Below are positions 49,025-57,949 of a DNA stretch of 64,000 nt, one piece after another (position 1 is the stretch's first letter; each line of letters opens with the position of its first letter). The position numbers and the translations under genes are program-made. The notes below the pieces were generated by a model, which was not told where the DNA came from, searched no databases, and saw nothing but the letters and a program-made list of their open reading frames with translations. Source of the stretch: Sporosarcina cascadiensis (GTDB lineage Bacteria > Bacillota > Bacilli > Bacillales_A > Planococcaceae); NCBI RefSeq assembly GCF_009650995.1, contig NZ_WHVV01000003.1:124001-188000 (forward strand), written 5' to 3'.

Positions 49025-50416
49025 ATGAAAAAACTGTTGTACGGGTTATTTTGTTCATTCGCAGTGCTGGCAGGCTGCTCAGCGAAAGAAGAGCCCCAAG
49101 TGCAGGCGGACAGCCAGGAGCAAACACAGAAAAAGGATGAGGTGCAATCGCAAACAGTTGAGACTGATGCGGACGATTTTGAACTGACAGAACCTGAGTA
49201 CTATGAGATCGAAGGCGTTGACCGCCCCTTGACCGACGCAGAGAAGGATCTGCTTCGGAAACCGGGAATCTACAGCGGAGAGAACTATGATGAAGAAAAA
49301 GTGAATGAAGCAATGGATCAGTGGCCGGATGGGTTGACAGTAGAGGAGTATTTGAATGAAATGCTGCACTTAGTCGGGGAAGATTATTATGAAGGGATGA
49401 AGACGTTTCTGACGTTTGATACGTCAGTGGAAGTCGATCATACAAAACCGGATGAACAAGTAAATCAGCCTGCATTGAAAACGGCGCATTATGCAATCTT
49501 GATTGATGCGAGCGGCAGCATGAGGGCAACGGCCGGCAGCAAGACCCGAATGGAGTCCGCAAAGGATGCGGTCCTGGATTTTGCCAAACAGATTCCCGAA
49601 GATGCGACGATGTCGATGCGTGTATACGGGCATAAGGGTTCGGGTAATCAGGCAGATAAACAGCTTTCATGCACAAGCACAGAAAACTTCTACAGCGGAA
49701 AGTTTGAAGATACGGCATTTCGGGAAGCGCTCAGCAAAGTACAACCGGCCGGCTGGACACCGATCGGGCTTGTCCTGGAAACTGTAAAAGAGGATATTCC
49801 GGAAGATGCAGAAGAAGTCGTCGTGTATGTGGTGAGTGACGGCATTGAAACATGCGGCGGCGATCCGGTGAAGGCTGCGGGAGATCTCGTTGCCGGGAAT
49901 ATACAGACGGTCGTCAATATTATTGGCTATGATGTGGATAATGAAGGACAGACATTGCTTAAGAAAGTGGCGGATGCAGGAAACGGGGAATTTATTTATG
50001 TTAATTCTGAAAAAGAATTAAGGAAGTATATGAGAAAACAATACGAAGAAATCCAGAAGCAGTGGCTGGAGTGGAAGGAGACCGGCAAAAAAGACGCAAT
50101 AGATCAAAAAGAGAACCTTAAGGAACTTTCTATGAATACGAAAGAGGCTCTTCAGAAACAATCCATGCAGGAAAAAGAACGGTTGAAGGCAGCGCGTGCT
50201 TATTTACGAACGAAATATACAGACTATGACCATCCTGTCATCCAGTTATCGAATTATTTGATAGAAGACCAGCATAAGAAATATAACTATATTACGCAGA
50301 CAGGTAATGAACTCTATAATGAAAGTGTGACAAATGGCCATAAAACATACAATGAAGTAATAAATGAAGGTCAAGAGAAATATAATGAGGCGGCTACGAA
50401 AAAACATCAGCAATAG
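49025..50416 (+). CDS. VWA-domain lipoprotein (YwmC/YwmD-like)
   Basis: 463 residues. Lipoprotein signal with lipobox LAGC (Cys about 18). After a ~130-residue acidic region (about residues 20-150) comes a von Willebrand factor A domain with an intact MIDAS (ILIDASGSMRA; later TPIGLVLE and VVSDGIETCGGD), about residues 155-345. The last ~110 residues are helical and highly charged (YEEIQKQWLEWKETGKKDAI ... repeating NELYNESVTNGHKTYNEVIN). VWA proteins of this type bind metal-dependent ligands outside the cell; B. subtilis YwmC and YwmD are similar in layout. Ligand unknown. AAGGAGA ribosome binding site; single gene with terminator. Confidence 0.88.
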   Translation: MKKLLYGLFCSFAVLAGCSAKEEPQVQADSQEQTQKKDEVQSQTVETDADDFELTEPEYYEIEGVDRPLTDAEKDLLRKPGIYSGENYDEEKVNEAMDQWPDGLTVEEYLNEMLHLVGEDYYEGMKTFLTFDTSVEVDHTKPDEQVNQPALKTAHYAILIDASGSMRATAGSKTRMESAKDAVLDFAKQIPEDATMSMRVYGHKGSGNQADKQLSCTSTENFYSGKFEDTAFREALSKVQPAGWTPIGLVLETVKEDIPEDAEEVVVYVVSDGIETCGGDPVKAAGDLVAGNIQTVVNIIGYDVDNEGQTLLKKVADAGNGEFIYVNSEKELRKYMRKQYEEIQKQWLEWKETGKKDAIDQKENLKELSMNTKEALQKQSMQEKERLKAARAYLRTKYTDYDHPVIQLSNYLIEDQHKKYNYITQTGNELYNESVTNGHKTYNEVINEGQEKYNEAATKKHQQ

Positions 50417-50428
50417 ACATGTAATATA

Positions 50429-50472
50429 CACTCCGGAGATCAGAGGATATTTGATCTTCGGAGTGTTTTTAA
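50429..50472 (+). terminator. Terminator of the VWA gene
   Basis: cactccggagatca pairs with tgatcttcggagtg around a 9-base loop, followed by T5. Confidence 0.9.
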
Positions 50473-50620
50473 CTGTTTTAGAAAAAACAAATTGACTATC
50501 TTTTCTGAACAACATATAGTTAGGTAACGCCAAAAATGCATATGGTCTTACCAAACGAATCGCTTTGCACAGTCGCAACGGCTATAGCGTAATTCAACTA
50601 TTATGACAGGAGGATGGTCT

Positions 50621-51235
50621 ATGAATAAGAAATATCTGAAAGAGTTTATGACGTTTCCAGACATCACCATCATGCTGATTCTCTTTCTGCCGCTTATGGC
50701 CTATACTTTTTTACATGCTCTCTCCATTGGCATCTGGATTGCTTTTATTATAGGGATGGCTACGTATGCGCTGAGTGAGTATGTCATTCACCGATTTTTA
50801 TTTCATATGAAAACACCGGAAAATCCTTTTTTACTAAAATGGATAAAGCGCTTACACTTTGATCACCATGCTGATCCGGATGACTTGAAGCTGCTGTTCC
50901 TGCCGATTTGGTTCAGTCTGCCCGGCTTCTCGATCTATGCCGCCATTTTCTTCCTCATCACAAACAGTTTTCAATTAACACTTGCTTACCTTGCTGGAAT
51001 CATCATCTACTTTTTATTCTATGAATGGAAGCATTACATCGCACACCGGCCGGTCCAGCCGCGCACAGCCAGGGGAAGGAAGATTAAGAAAGCTCATCTC
51101 TGGCATCATTTTAAAAATGAAAACTATTGGTTCGGCGTGACACATACTGCTGTAGATAAAACGTTCGGTACGTACAAAAATCAGAAACTAGTGGAAAAAA
51201 GCGAGACGGCTAAAAATTTAGAGAAGCGTGTATGA
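50621..51235 (+). CDS. Sterol desaturase/fatty acid hydroxylase superfamily membrane protein
   Basis: 204 residues from the ATG at 50621, 7 bases after AGGAGG (the frame from 50603 lacks it). About four membrane helices and the conserved di-iron histidine clusters: HRFLFH (HxxxH), HFDHH (HxxHH), HYIAHR and HLWHHF. Members hydroxylate fatty acids or carotenoids (CrtZ-like fatty acid 2-hydroxylase) using O2. First of three close same-strand genes (stop 51235, next start 51258), the next being a FadR-type regulator, so the unit may be tied to fatty-acid modification. Confidence 0.88.
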   Translation: MNKKYLKEFMTFPDITIMLILFLPLMAYTFLHALSIGIWIAFIIGMATYALSEYVIHRFLFHMKTPENPFLLKWIKRLHFDHHADPDDLKLLFLPIWFSLPGFSIYAAIFFLITNSFQLTLAYLAGIIIYFLFYEWKHYIAHRPVQPRTARGRKIKKAHLWHHFKNENYWFGVTHTAVDKTFGTYKNQKLVEKSETAKNLEKRV

Positions 51236-51257
51236 ACGGGTAAAAGGAGATTTTGCA

Positions 51258-51974
51258 ATGAATCGAACAACCATAGTTGAAAAGAAACTGATTAAGGCCA
51301 TTCTGCAGGGAGATTATCCGGCAGGAAGTCAAATGGAGACGGAAAGAGAATTGGCTATGAAATATGAAATAGGGCGTCCTGCGGTCCGGGAAGTTCTGCA
51401 GCGCTTAAGCCACGGCGGCTGGCTGACGCTGAAAAAAGGGCATCGTGCTGTTGTCAATGACTATTGGTACGGGGGAAACAGCACGACGATTGTGGACATT
51501 ATCGAGTATTTTGATCAAGTGCCCGATGCGTTCGTTCTCTACTTTCTGGAAATGCGCATTGCACTGACACCCCAGTATGTGAAAAGGGCGGTACAGCTCA
51601 ATCATCCTAAAGTGGTTGGACTGCTGTCGGAAGTCGATGAACTGCCAGATACGCCGGAAGCATTTGCATTATATGACTGGAAGATGCAAAAGGAGCTGGC
51701 CAGATTATCGGGGAATCCTATTTTCTCGCTTGTGCTCAATAGTTTTGAACCCGCATATGTAAAAATTGCATGGAAGTATTTTGATGATTCTTTTCGCCGG
51801 GAAGCATCAGTAAGCTATTATCAGAAATTATTAGATGCCGCCTTAAAAGGAGATAATCAGCAGGCCGAAAAGCTGGCGCATACCATGATGGAGAAAAGCT
51901 ATGCGTTATGGGAAGGCCAGTTATCTCCTCAAGAAAAGATCGGTGTGAAGTTTAAATTCGATGACATAGAGTAA
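51258..51974 (+). CDS. GntR family regulator with FadR-type C-terminal domain
   Basis: 238 residues from the ATG at 51258 (AAAGGAGA upstream). N-terminal winged helix of GntR type ([20 protein letters not shown], then [20 protein letters not shown]). The rest follows enterobacterial FadR: [20 protein letters not shown] compares with its [40 protein letters not shown] with [20 protein letters not shown]; and length and helix pattern fit FadR_C, an acyl-CoA binding domain. Bacillota usually use FapR or TetR-type FadR instead. It is likely a fatty-acid- or acyl-CoA-responsive regulator, perhaps controlling the hydroxylase gene upstream. Which ligand is bound is not visible. Confidence 0.85.
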   Translation: [238 protein letters not shown]

Positions 51975-51981
51975 GAAGGAG

Positions 51982-53940
51982 ATGAGAGAGATTAACAGAC
52001 TGCCCGCACTTTATTGGTTGATTTTGCTCGCTGTAACAGTCTTCCTACTGCCTGCTGCTGAGATAAGCGCGGATTCGGCAGAGGATTCCGTCACCATCCT
52101 TTTTACGCATGATCTGCACGATAACTACCTTCCTTTTGAGGTCGAAAGGGAGCAAGGGAAAATGACAGTCGGCGGTTATGCCCGATTATACAGCGCGATT
52201 CAGGAACAAAGAGAAAAGGACCCGGATGCTATTTTAGTAGATGCCGGAGATTTGTCGATGGGAACATTATTTCAAACCATTTATATCACAGACGCGCCGG
52301 GTTTAACCATGATGGGACAAATGGGTTATGACGCAATCACATTTGGTAATCATGAGTTTGACTTTAGGGCGGAAGGGCTGGCGGGAAGCCTGCGCGCTGC
52401 GAAAGGCAGTGGAGAAAAACTTCCCCCTATCGTCTCTTCCAATATGAGATTCCCTAAAGACAAGAATGGAAATACAGACGCCGGCGTTCAGACGTTACAA
52501 GAGGCGGTGGACGCGTACGGTGTAAAGGAGTATATGGTCATCGAGCGTAAAGGAATCCGAATCGGCATACTTGGCTTGATGGGAGAAGAGGCCGCCGGCA
52601 ATGCACCTATGTCGGGTGTATCGTTTGATGATGCGGTGGAAAGTGCTAAATCAACGGTCGCTGCGTTGAAGAAAGATCAGGATGTGGACTTGGTGATTGC
52701 TCTTTCGCATTCCGGTACTTCGCTTGACCCGTCCCGTTCGGAAGATGAAATCCTGATGAAAAAAGTACCGGACATCGATGTCGTTATTAGCGGTCATAGC
52801 CATACCGCTTTTGAAGAACCGATCATTGCAGGGGACTCGATTTTAGGTTCAGCGGGCGAGTATGGGGAAAATCTGGGTGTGCTGAATATTTCACAAAATG
52901 AAAACGGCAAATGGAAAGTGAATCATTATGAATTACGCAAAATTGACGACTCACTGCCTTCGGATCCTGACATTTCCCTAATGATTGAGGAGTATAAACA
53001 GGTAGTTCAAGAGAATTATCTGCGTGACTTTGGGATGGAATTCGATGAGGTTCTCGCCTACTCGCCCTTTGATTTCACTTCATTTTCAAAGTTAGGGTTT
53101 GATCAGGGAGAAGAGCCGATCGGAAACTTGATTGGCGACTCTTTTATTCATATGATCCAGAAAATAGAAGGAAGCGAGTATGAGCCTGTTGCAGCGGCCG
53201 TCGTTCCGGTGGGGACGATCAGGGATTCATTCAGCAAGGGGGATATTACGGCTTCCCAAGTTTTCAATGTGAATTCATTGGGCATCGGACCGGATGGAGT
53301 TTCGGGTTATCCTCTGCTGGATATCTATTTAACCGGGAAAGAATTGAAGACGGTTGCGGAAGTCGATGCCTCGATCACGCCGCTTATGAACACGGTTCAA
53401 CTGTATATCGCCGGGTTAAGTTATACGTTTAACACCAATCGTTTCATTTTCAATAAAGTGACGGACATTGATTTGCAGTCTTTTGACGGCGCGAAGGAAG
53501 AAATCGATGATAAGAAGCTTTATCGTGTCGTCGGGGGTCTGTATTCCGTTCAAATGCTTCCTTTTGTCAATGAAAAGTCGTTTGGAATCCTGCCCGTCGT
53601 GCCGAAGAATGAAGACGGCACGCCTGTCGAGAATTTTGAAGACCGGATCATTTATATGAATGATCACCAGGAAGTGAAGGAATGGTATGCGATTGCGAAT
53701 TATCTTTCGTCTTTTGAAAAAATAGACGGAGCAGCACAAGTGCCGGATTATTATGAGAAAACCCAGAGCAGGAAAATGGTGGAGCACGATGCGAATGTTT
53801 TGGCGATACTAAAAAATCCGAATGGCATCATCTTATCAGCATACGGTATCTTACTGGCTTTCATTGGCATTTTGGTGCTGATTATTGTTTTTGTTGTAAA
53901 AAGGAGAAGACGCAGTCTGGGGAAGGGTACTGTCCGGTGA
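51982..53940 (+). CDS. Membrane-anchored 5'-nucleotidase/UshA-type metallophosphatase
   Basis: 652 residues with a signal sequence (residues 1-30, ending EISADSAE), a metallophosphoesterase domain (ILFTHDLHDNYLPF, VDAGDLSMGTLFQ, TFGNHEFDFR, ALSHSG, SGHSHTAF), a 5'-nucleotidase C-terminal domain (about residues 330-580; PIGNLIGDSFIHMI, NSLGIGPDGVSGYPLLDIYL) and a C-terminal membrane helix (LSAYGILLAFIGILVLIIVF) followed by KRRRR. So it hydrolyses extracellular nucleotides or related phosphates while tethered. The first metal motif is D-x-H with D-L-H-D-N in place of the usual D-x-H-G-x. The ATG at 51982 sits right after AAGGAG, which is too close; an alternative start a few codons downstream cannot be excluded. 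Seven bases after the regulator stop. Confidence 0.9.
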   Translation: MREINRLPALYWLILLAVTVFLLPAAEISADSAEDSVTILFTHDLHDNYLPFEVEREQGKMTVGGYARLYSAIQEQREKDPDAILVDAGDLSMGTLFQTIYITDAPGLTMMGQMGYDAITFGNHEFDFRAEGLAGSLRAAKGSGEKLPPIVSSNMRFPKDKNGNTDAGVQTLQEAVDAYGVKEYMVIERKGIRIGILGLMGEEAAGNAPMSGVSFDDAVESAKSTVAALKKDQDVDLVIALSHSGTSLDPSRSEDEILMKKVPDIDVVISGHSHTAFEEPIIAGDSILGSAGEYGENLGVLNISQNENGKWKVNHYELRKIDDSLPSDPDISLMIEEYKQVVQENYLRDFGMEFDEVLAYSPFDFTSFSKLGFDQGEEPIGNLIGDSFIHMIQKIEGSEYEPVAAAVVPVGTIRDSFSKGDITASQVFNVNSLGIGPDGVSGYPLLDIYLTGKELKTVAEVDASITPLMNTVQLYIAGLSYTFNTNRFIFNKVTDIDLQSFDGAKEEIDDKKLYRVVGGLYSVQMLPFVNEKSFGILPVVPKNEDGTPVENFEDRIIYMNDHQEVKEWYAIANYLSSFEKIDGAAQVPDYYEKTQSRKMVEHDANVLAILKNPNGIILSAYGILLAFIGILVLIIVFVVKRRRRSLGKGTVR

Positions 53941-54151
53941 ATTCTGTGTAAGCCAGAGCAACACTTTTTATATAGTTTTAACGATGATTTTATCGCTGCG
54001 AGTATTTACTGTGAAAGTCGGGTAAATAGGATATAGATGAGGATGGTTGTTCTTCAGAGGACAGAACAGAGCGTTGCTGTGTCCTTAAATATGTCTGTAA
54101 CTAATCGATATCATAACGGAATAGACGAATAGAATGAGAGGAGAATGTAAA

Positions 54152-54724
54152 ATGAAAATTTCACCAAACCAATCTGCGTTTAGGATCCCTCAGAATCAAA
54201 AGCCAGGAGATGAAAAACAGCAGGCTGTGAAGAAAAGTGAGTCAGCCGCCAATAAACCGATCGATCAGTATATACCGACGGAAAAGGTTCAAAACGCCGG
54301 ATATGAGAAACCTGTATTTAAAGCGGACACAACGACTATCGAACGACTGAAAGCAGAAAGTGAAAAAGCATTTGAACAGCTGCGGAATTTAGTTCGTGAT
54401 CTGCTGGAAAGACAAGGAATCAGTATGGAAGATGCAGTCAGCGGAGAAAAAGAGGTTATCACGGACGAGCAGACGCGAACGGAAGCACAGAATGCGATCA
54501 GACCGGGCGGAGCACACAGTCCAGAAATGGTCAGTGACCGACTCGTTGAATTCGCCAATGCGGTTTCCGGCGGAGACAGAAGTAAGTTTGAACTGCTGAA
54601 GAATGCGATTGAGGAAGGATTCAGCGAGGCAAAGAAAGCGCTGGGCGGGGAACTTCCAGAAATTTCTCAGAAAACCTATGAACTTGCGATGGAAAAGCTG
54701 AATAAGTGGAAAGATGAAGTATAA
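54152..54724 (+). CDS. Hypothetical protein, DUF5610-like
   Basis: 190 residues from the ATG at 54152, preceded by GAGAGGAG. N-terminal ~60 residues are disordered and Gln/Lys/Ser-rich (QNQKPGDEKQQAVKK), then a helical domain. The C-terminal part (HSPEMVSDRLVEFANAVSGG, FELLKNAIEEGFSEAKKALG, ISQKTYELAMEKLNKW) resembles DUF5610, a domain found in proteobacterial proteins near flagellar or hydrogenase genes. I cannot state the function. No neighbour with a related role. Confidence 0.6.
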   Translation: MKISPNQSAFRIPQNQKPGDEKQQAVKKSESAANKPIDQYIPTEKVQNAGYEKPVFKADTTTIERLKAESEKAFEQLRNLVRDLLERQGISMEDAVSGEKEVITDEQTRTEAQNAIRPGGAHSPEMVSDRLVEFANAVSGGDRSKFELLKNAIEEGFSEAKKALGGELPEISQKTYELAMEKLNKWKDEV

Positions 54725-54824
54725 TATAGGTAATTATTTTTGGGTCTGATGAAATTCATATATGTATAAGAATAACCCGCCGGTCAACCCGCCGGGTGGA
54801 TTTCATTTCAAAGGGGGAGTTTTG

Positions 54825-55202
54825 ATGGGGTTTTTTGATTCACTGCTGGGTAATGCATCGACAATGGATGTGAAGAAGGTAGAGAAGGATCTGGCATCCA
54901 TTTTAATTGCTGATGAAGAAGTGAAGGCTGCGTTTAAGATATTCCGTGATCTGATGGTTTTTACGGAAAAGCGCCTAATTCTGGTCGATAAGCAAGGGGT
55001 GACTGGAAAGAAGATTGAATATCACACCATTCCGTATAAGAGCATTGCTCATTTCAGTGTGGAAACTGCTGGTACTTTTGATTTGGATGCAGAATTAAAA
55101 ATTTGGGTGTCGAGTGCAGCGGAACCGCTGGTGAATAAGCAGTTCAAGAAGGACAGCAGCATTTACGACATCCAAAAGATCTTAGCGGCTGTTTGTTTAT
55201 AA
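54825..55202 (+). CDS. PH-like domain protein (bPH, YozO/YvbH type)
   Basis: 125 residues from the ATG at 54825, after AAGGGGGAG. MGFFDSLLGNAS start and the body (TEKRLILVDKQGVTGKKIEY, IPYKSIAHFSVETAGTFDLD, ELKIWVSSA) match bacterial pleckstrin-homology-like proteins, which are small beta-barrels of unknown ligand. No membrane helix. Upstream lies an inverted cccgccgg segment (54777-54796) that may form a hairpin over the 5' UTR. Confidence 0.82.
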   Translation: MGFFDSLLGNASTMDVKKVEKDLASILIADEEVKAAFKIFRDLMVFTEKRLILVDKQGVTGKKIEYHTIPYKSIAHFSVETAGTFDLDAELKIWVSSAAEPLVNKQFKKDSSIYDIQKILAAVCL

Positions 55203-55211
55203 GATTTGCAG

Positions 55212-55268
55212 AAAGCACCTATGTGAGAAGCATGGAAATCGAATCCTTTCTTACACGGGTGCTTTTAA
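55212..55268 (+). terminator. Rho-independent terminator
   Basis: aaagcacctatgtgagaag pairs with ctttcttacacgggtgctttt, long stem with T-rich end. Confidence 0.8.
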
Positions 55269-55413
55269 ATAAGTGATATTTTGGAAAGTAATCTACCTTT
55301 TTTAAAGGGCAGTGGAAGTGAAAGAAATAGCCATTCCTATACCGGCATATTTTAATCAAAATAGGGAAAAGATAAAGAACAGCTTGTGAAACGCTGGAAA
55401 GGAGATGAGCCGT

Positions 55414-56055
55414 ATGGGTATGCATCATTATTTTAAAAGCTTGTCAGATCTGGAGCAAATAATCCGATGTCCGGGAAAGTTTAAATATCAGGAGCATTCT
55501 GTGGCCAGCCATTCATTTAAAGTGGCGAAAATTTCTCAATTTCTTGGGACGGTCGAAGAACGATCCGGGCAGGAAGTGGATTGGAGATCCTTATATGAAA
55601 AGGCGCTGAATCATGATTACGCGGAACTTTTCACCGGCGATATCAAGACGCCTGTAAAGTATGCTTCGAAAGAGCTGAAGCAGCTGTTCAGTGAAGTGGA
55701 AGAAGAAATGACCAGAAACTTTGTGGAAAAGGAAATCCCGTCTGAATATCAGGAGATTTATTTGGAACGATTTAAAGAAGGCAAAGATGAGACGCTGGAA
55801 GGTCGTATTTTAGCCGTTGCGGATAAAATTGACTTGCTGTATGAATCATTCGGTGAGATTCAAAAAGGAAATCCCGAGCCGCTGTTTTTAGAAATTTACG
55901 AAGAAGCATTGCGGACAATCCTGCTGTATCAAGATATGAACTGCGTAGAATATTTCATGGAAAATATTATTACGGATATGCTCAGTGAACAATTTACCGA
56001 GCATGAAGAGTTGAATGACATTACAGTGTGGATCATAGGGGAATGCAGAAAGTAA
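55414..56055 (+). CDS. HD domain hydrolase, YfbR-like 5'-nucleotidase family
   Basis: 213 residues from the ATG at 55414, 9 bases after AAAGGAG. HD-superfamily metal motif: YQEHSVASHSFKVAKIS (H...), NHDYAELFTGDI (HD), and the downstream Asp in AVADKIDLLYESF. Related to YfbR/HD_3 family proteins, of which E. coli YfbR removes the phosphate from deoxyribonucleoside 5'-monophosphates. The substrate here is not known. It converges on the RNase J gene, with a hairpin between. Confidence 0.88.
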   Translation: MGMHHYFKSLSDLEQIIRCPGKFKYQEHSVASHSFKVAKISQFLGTVEERSGQEVDWRSLYEKALNHDYAELFTGDIKTPVKYASKELKQLFSEVEEEMTRNFVEKEIPSEYQEIYLERFKEGKDETLEGRILAVADKIDLLYESFGEIQKGNPEPLFLEIYEEALRTILLYQDMNCVEYFMENIITDMLSEQFTEHEELNDITVWIIGECRK

Positions 56056-56073
56056 AAGATGTCCAATAAGAAA

Positions 56074-56106
56074 ATCAGAGTGGAATACAGTTATTCCGCT
56101 CTGATG
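56074..56106 (-). terminator. Terminator between convergent HD and RNase J genes
   Basis: cagagtggaata with tattccgctctg; read on the minus strand it is followed by ttttcttatt, so it serves mainly the RNase J gene. Confidence 0.7.
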
Positions 56107-56125
56107 CCGAAACATATTCTGCCAT

Positions 56126-57802
56126 TTACATCTCGATGATAAAAGGAAGAATCATCGGTCTTCTCTTCGTTCGTTCAAATAATAATTTCTCCACTGAACT
56201 CTTCACATTTTGTCTAATTACGTTTCGTTTGCTGCCATTTGTGTCCAGTAAGTTATTTACTGTCGTCGTGACAGCGTCATTTACTTCTTTAATCAGTTCC
56301 TGGGCATCCCGCTGATAAACAAAACCGCGTGAAATGGTGTCAGGTTCAGAAACTAGCTGACCGTCTGTTTTGCTCACTGTAATCAGAATTACCAGCATGC
56401 CTTCTTCCGACAGAACCCGCCGGTCGCGCAATACCACACTCCCGACATCCCCGACACCCAGTCCGTCTACAAATACACGGCCGGCATGGACCTTACGTGT
56501 CTGGACTGCTTGATCCGCATCTATATCCACTACATCACCGTTAGAAATAATAAAAATATTTTCTGACTCCACACCTACAGATTCCGCTAGTTGTTTATGT
56601 TTATAGAGCATCCGGTGTTCTCCATGAATCGGAATGAAATACTTCGGTTTCATCAGTGTCAGCATGAGCTTGAGCTCTTCCTGATTAGCATGTCCCGACA
56701 CATGCATGCCCGTCGCCGAGCCTGAGCCATAAATCACATTGGCTTTCAGCTGATATAAATTATCGATAATACGTGACACATTCTTTTCGTTTCCCGGAAT
56801 CGGGGACGATGCGAAAATCACCGTGTCATCAGGGAGTACTTTCACCTGTCTGAAATTCGAACTGGATAGACGCGACAAAGCGGCCATTGGTTCTCCCTGG
56901 CTGCCTGTACATAAAATAGCAACCTTTTCGGGACTCAACTTGCCTGTTTCGTATGGCTCGATCAGCATGCCGTCGGGAATATTCAAATGTCCGAGTTCTG
57001 AAGCGACATTCACCACATTATTCATACTTCTGCCGAGCAATGCCAGTTTTCTTCCTGTCTTTTGTGCCGCATCGATGACCTGCTGAACACGGTGTACGTT
57101 GGATGCGAAAGTAGAAATAAATACTTTATTACGCGCTTTCCGAAACTCCTCTTCAATATGTCCGCCGACCGTTATTTCAGAGGGATTAAACCCGGGACGC
57201 TCCGCATTGGTGCTTTCAGACAGTAATGCCAGCACGCCTCTTTCGCCGATCTGCGCCATCTTATGAATATCGGGCGTTTCATTATTGACTGGTGTCAAAT
57301 CAAATTTAAAATCACCTGTATGGACGACAGTTCCGACGGGTGTATGAAAGACAACCCCTACGCAGTCGGGAATACTATGGTTCGTTTTAAAAAACGTCAC
57401 CTCCACATTTCCAAAGACCAATTTTGATTCTGCATGGACGATTGTCATGTCGGTACTGCGGAGCAGGCCGTGTTCTTTCAATTTACTATTGATTAATCCT
57501 GCGGTTAAGGCGGTTGCATAAACAGGGATATTCAGCTGTTTTAAAAAATAGGCGATGCCGCCGATATGATCCTCGTGTCCATGGGTAATCAGCAATGCTC
57601 TGATTTTGTCCTGGTTTTGCTTTAAATAGCTGATGTCCTGAATGATCAAATCAATTCCCAGCAGGTTTTCGTCGGGAAACATAGAACCGCAGTCAATGAC
57701 GAACAGATCCTCTTCATATTGCAGCACATACATATTTTTCCCTATTTCATTGATCCCGCCTAATGCAAAAATGGATACGGTGTTTTTGAGAATAGTCATC
57801 AT
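56126..57802 (-). CDS. Ribonuclease J family protein
   Basis: 558 residues, standard RNase J length. Beta-lactamase fold with HGHEDHIGG (metal ligands), TGDFKFD, the beta-CASP domain (TFASNVHRVQQVID, STNAERPG, LLGRSMNN) and C-terminal HGEHRM (His ligand) and FERTKRRPMILPFIIEM, the family end. Metal motifs are intact, so it should be an active 5'-exo/endoribonuclease for mRNA decay and maturation. Bacilli have RNase J1 (RnjA) and J2 (RnjB). This protein shares J1-like HGHEDH and J2-like NAERPG, so it could be a third paralog. AAAGGAG precedes ATGATG; either ATG may start. Confidence 0.93.
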   Translation of the reverse strand: MMTILKNTVSIFALGGINEIGKNMYVLQYEEDLFVIDCGSMFPDENLLGIDLIIQDISYLKQNQDKIRALLITHGHEDHIGGIAYFLKQLNIPVYATALTAGLINSKLKEHGLLRSTDMTIVHAESKLVFGNVEVTFFKTNHSIPDCVGVVFHTPVGTVVHTGDFKFDLTPVNNETPDIHKMAQIGERGVLALLSESTNAERPGFNPSEITVGGHIEEEFRKARNKVFISTFASNVHRVQQVIDAAQKTGRKLALLGRSMNNVVNVASELGHLNIPDGMLIEPYETGKLSPEKVAILCTGSQGEPMAALSRLSSSNFRQVKVLPDDTVIFASSPIPGNEKNVSRIIDNLYQLKANVIYGSGSATGMHVSGHANQEELKLMLTLMKPKYFIPIHGEHRMLYKHKQLAESVGVESENIFIISNGDVVDIDADQAVQTRKVHAGRVFVDGLGVGDVGSVVLRDRRVLSEEGMLVILITVSKTDGQLVSEPDTISRGFVYQRDAQELIKEVNDAVTTTVNNLLDTNGSKRNVIRQNVKSSVEKLLFERTKRRPMILPFIIEM

Positions 57803-57949
57803 AAGATCTCCTTTACATGATAAGCTTCATGTAAGTATGCCCTTTGAAACCTAATTTATTTTGTTGCCGGTGAATCTTGTGAAATAACCTTTACTTTTGA
57901 TGTGTTACTAGAGAGCGTTTAGGGAACTTAAGAAATGGGAGGGATTAGT
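57803..57949. promoter_or_regulatory. Divergent promoter region (RNase J / deaminase)
   Basis: 147 bp between divergent genes, presumed to hold both promoters. No operator or riboswitch recognised. Confidence 0.45.

Noticed and set aside
48909..49718. 269-codon minus-strand frame opposite the VWA gene
   Set aside because: It mirrors a gene with lipobox, MIDAS motif, ribosome binding site and terminator; the opposite frame has no start signal and a low-complexity translation.
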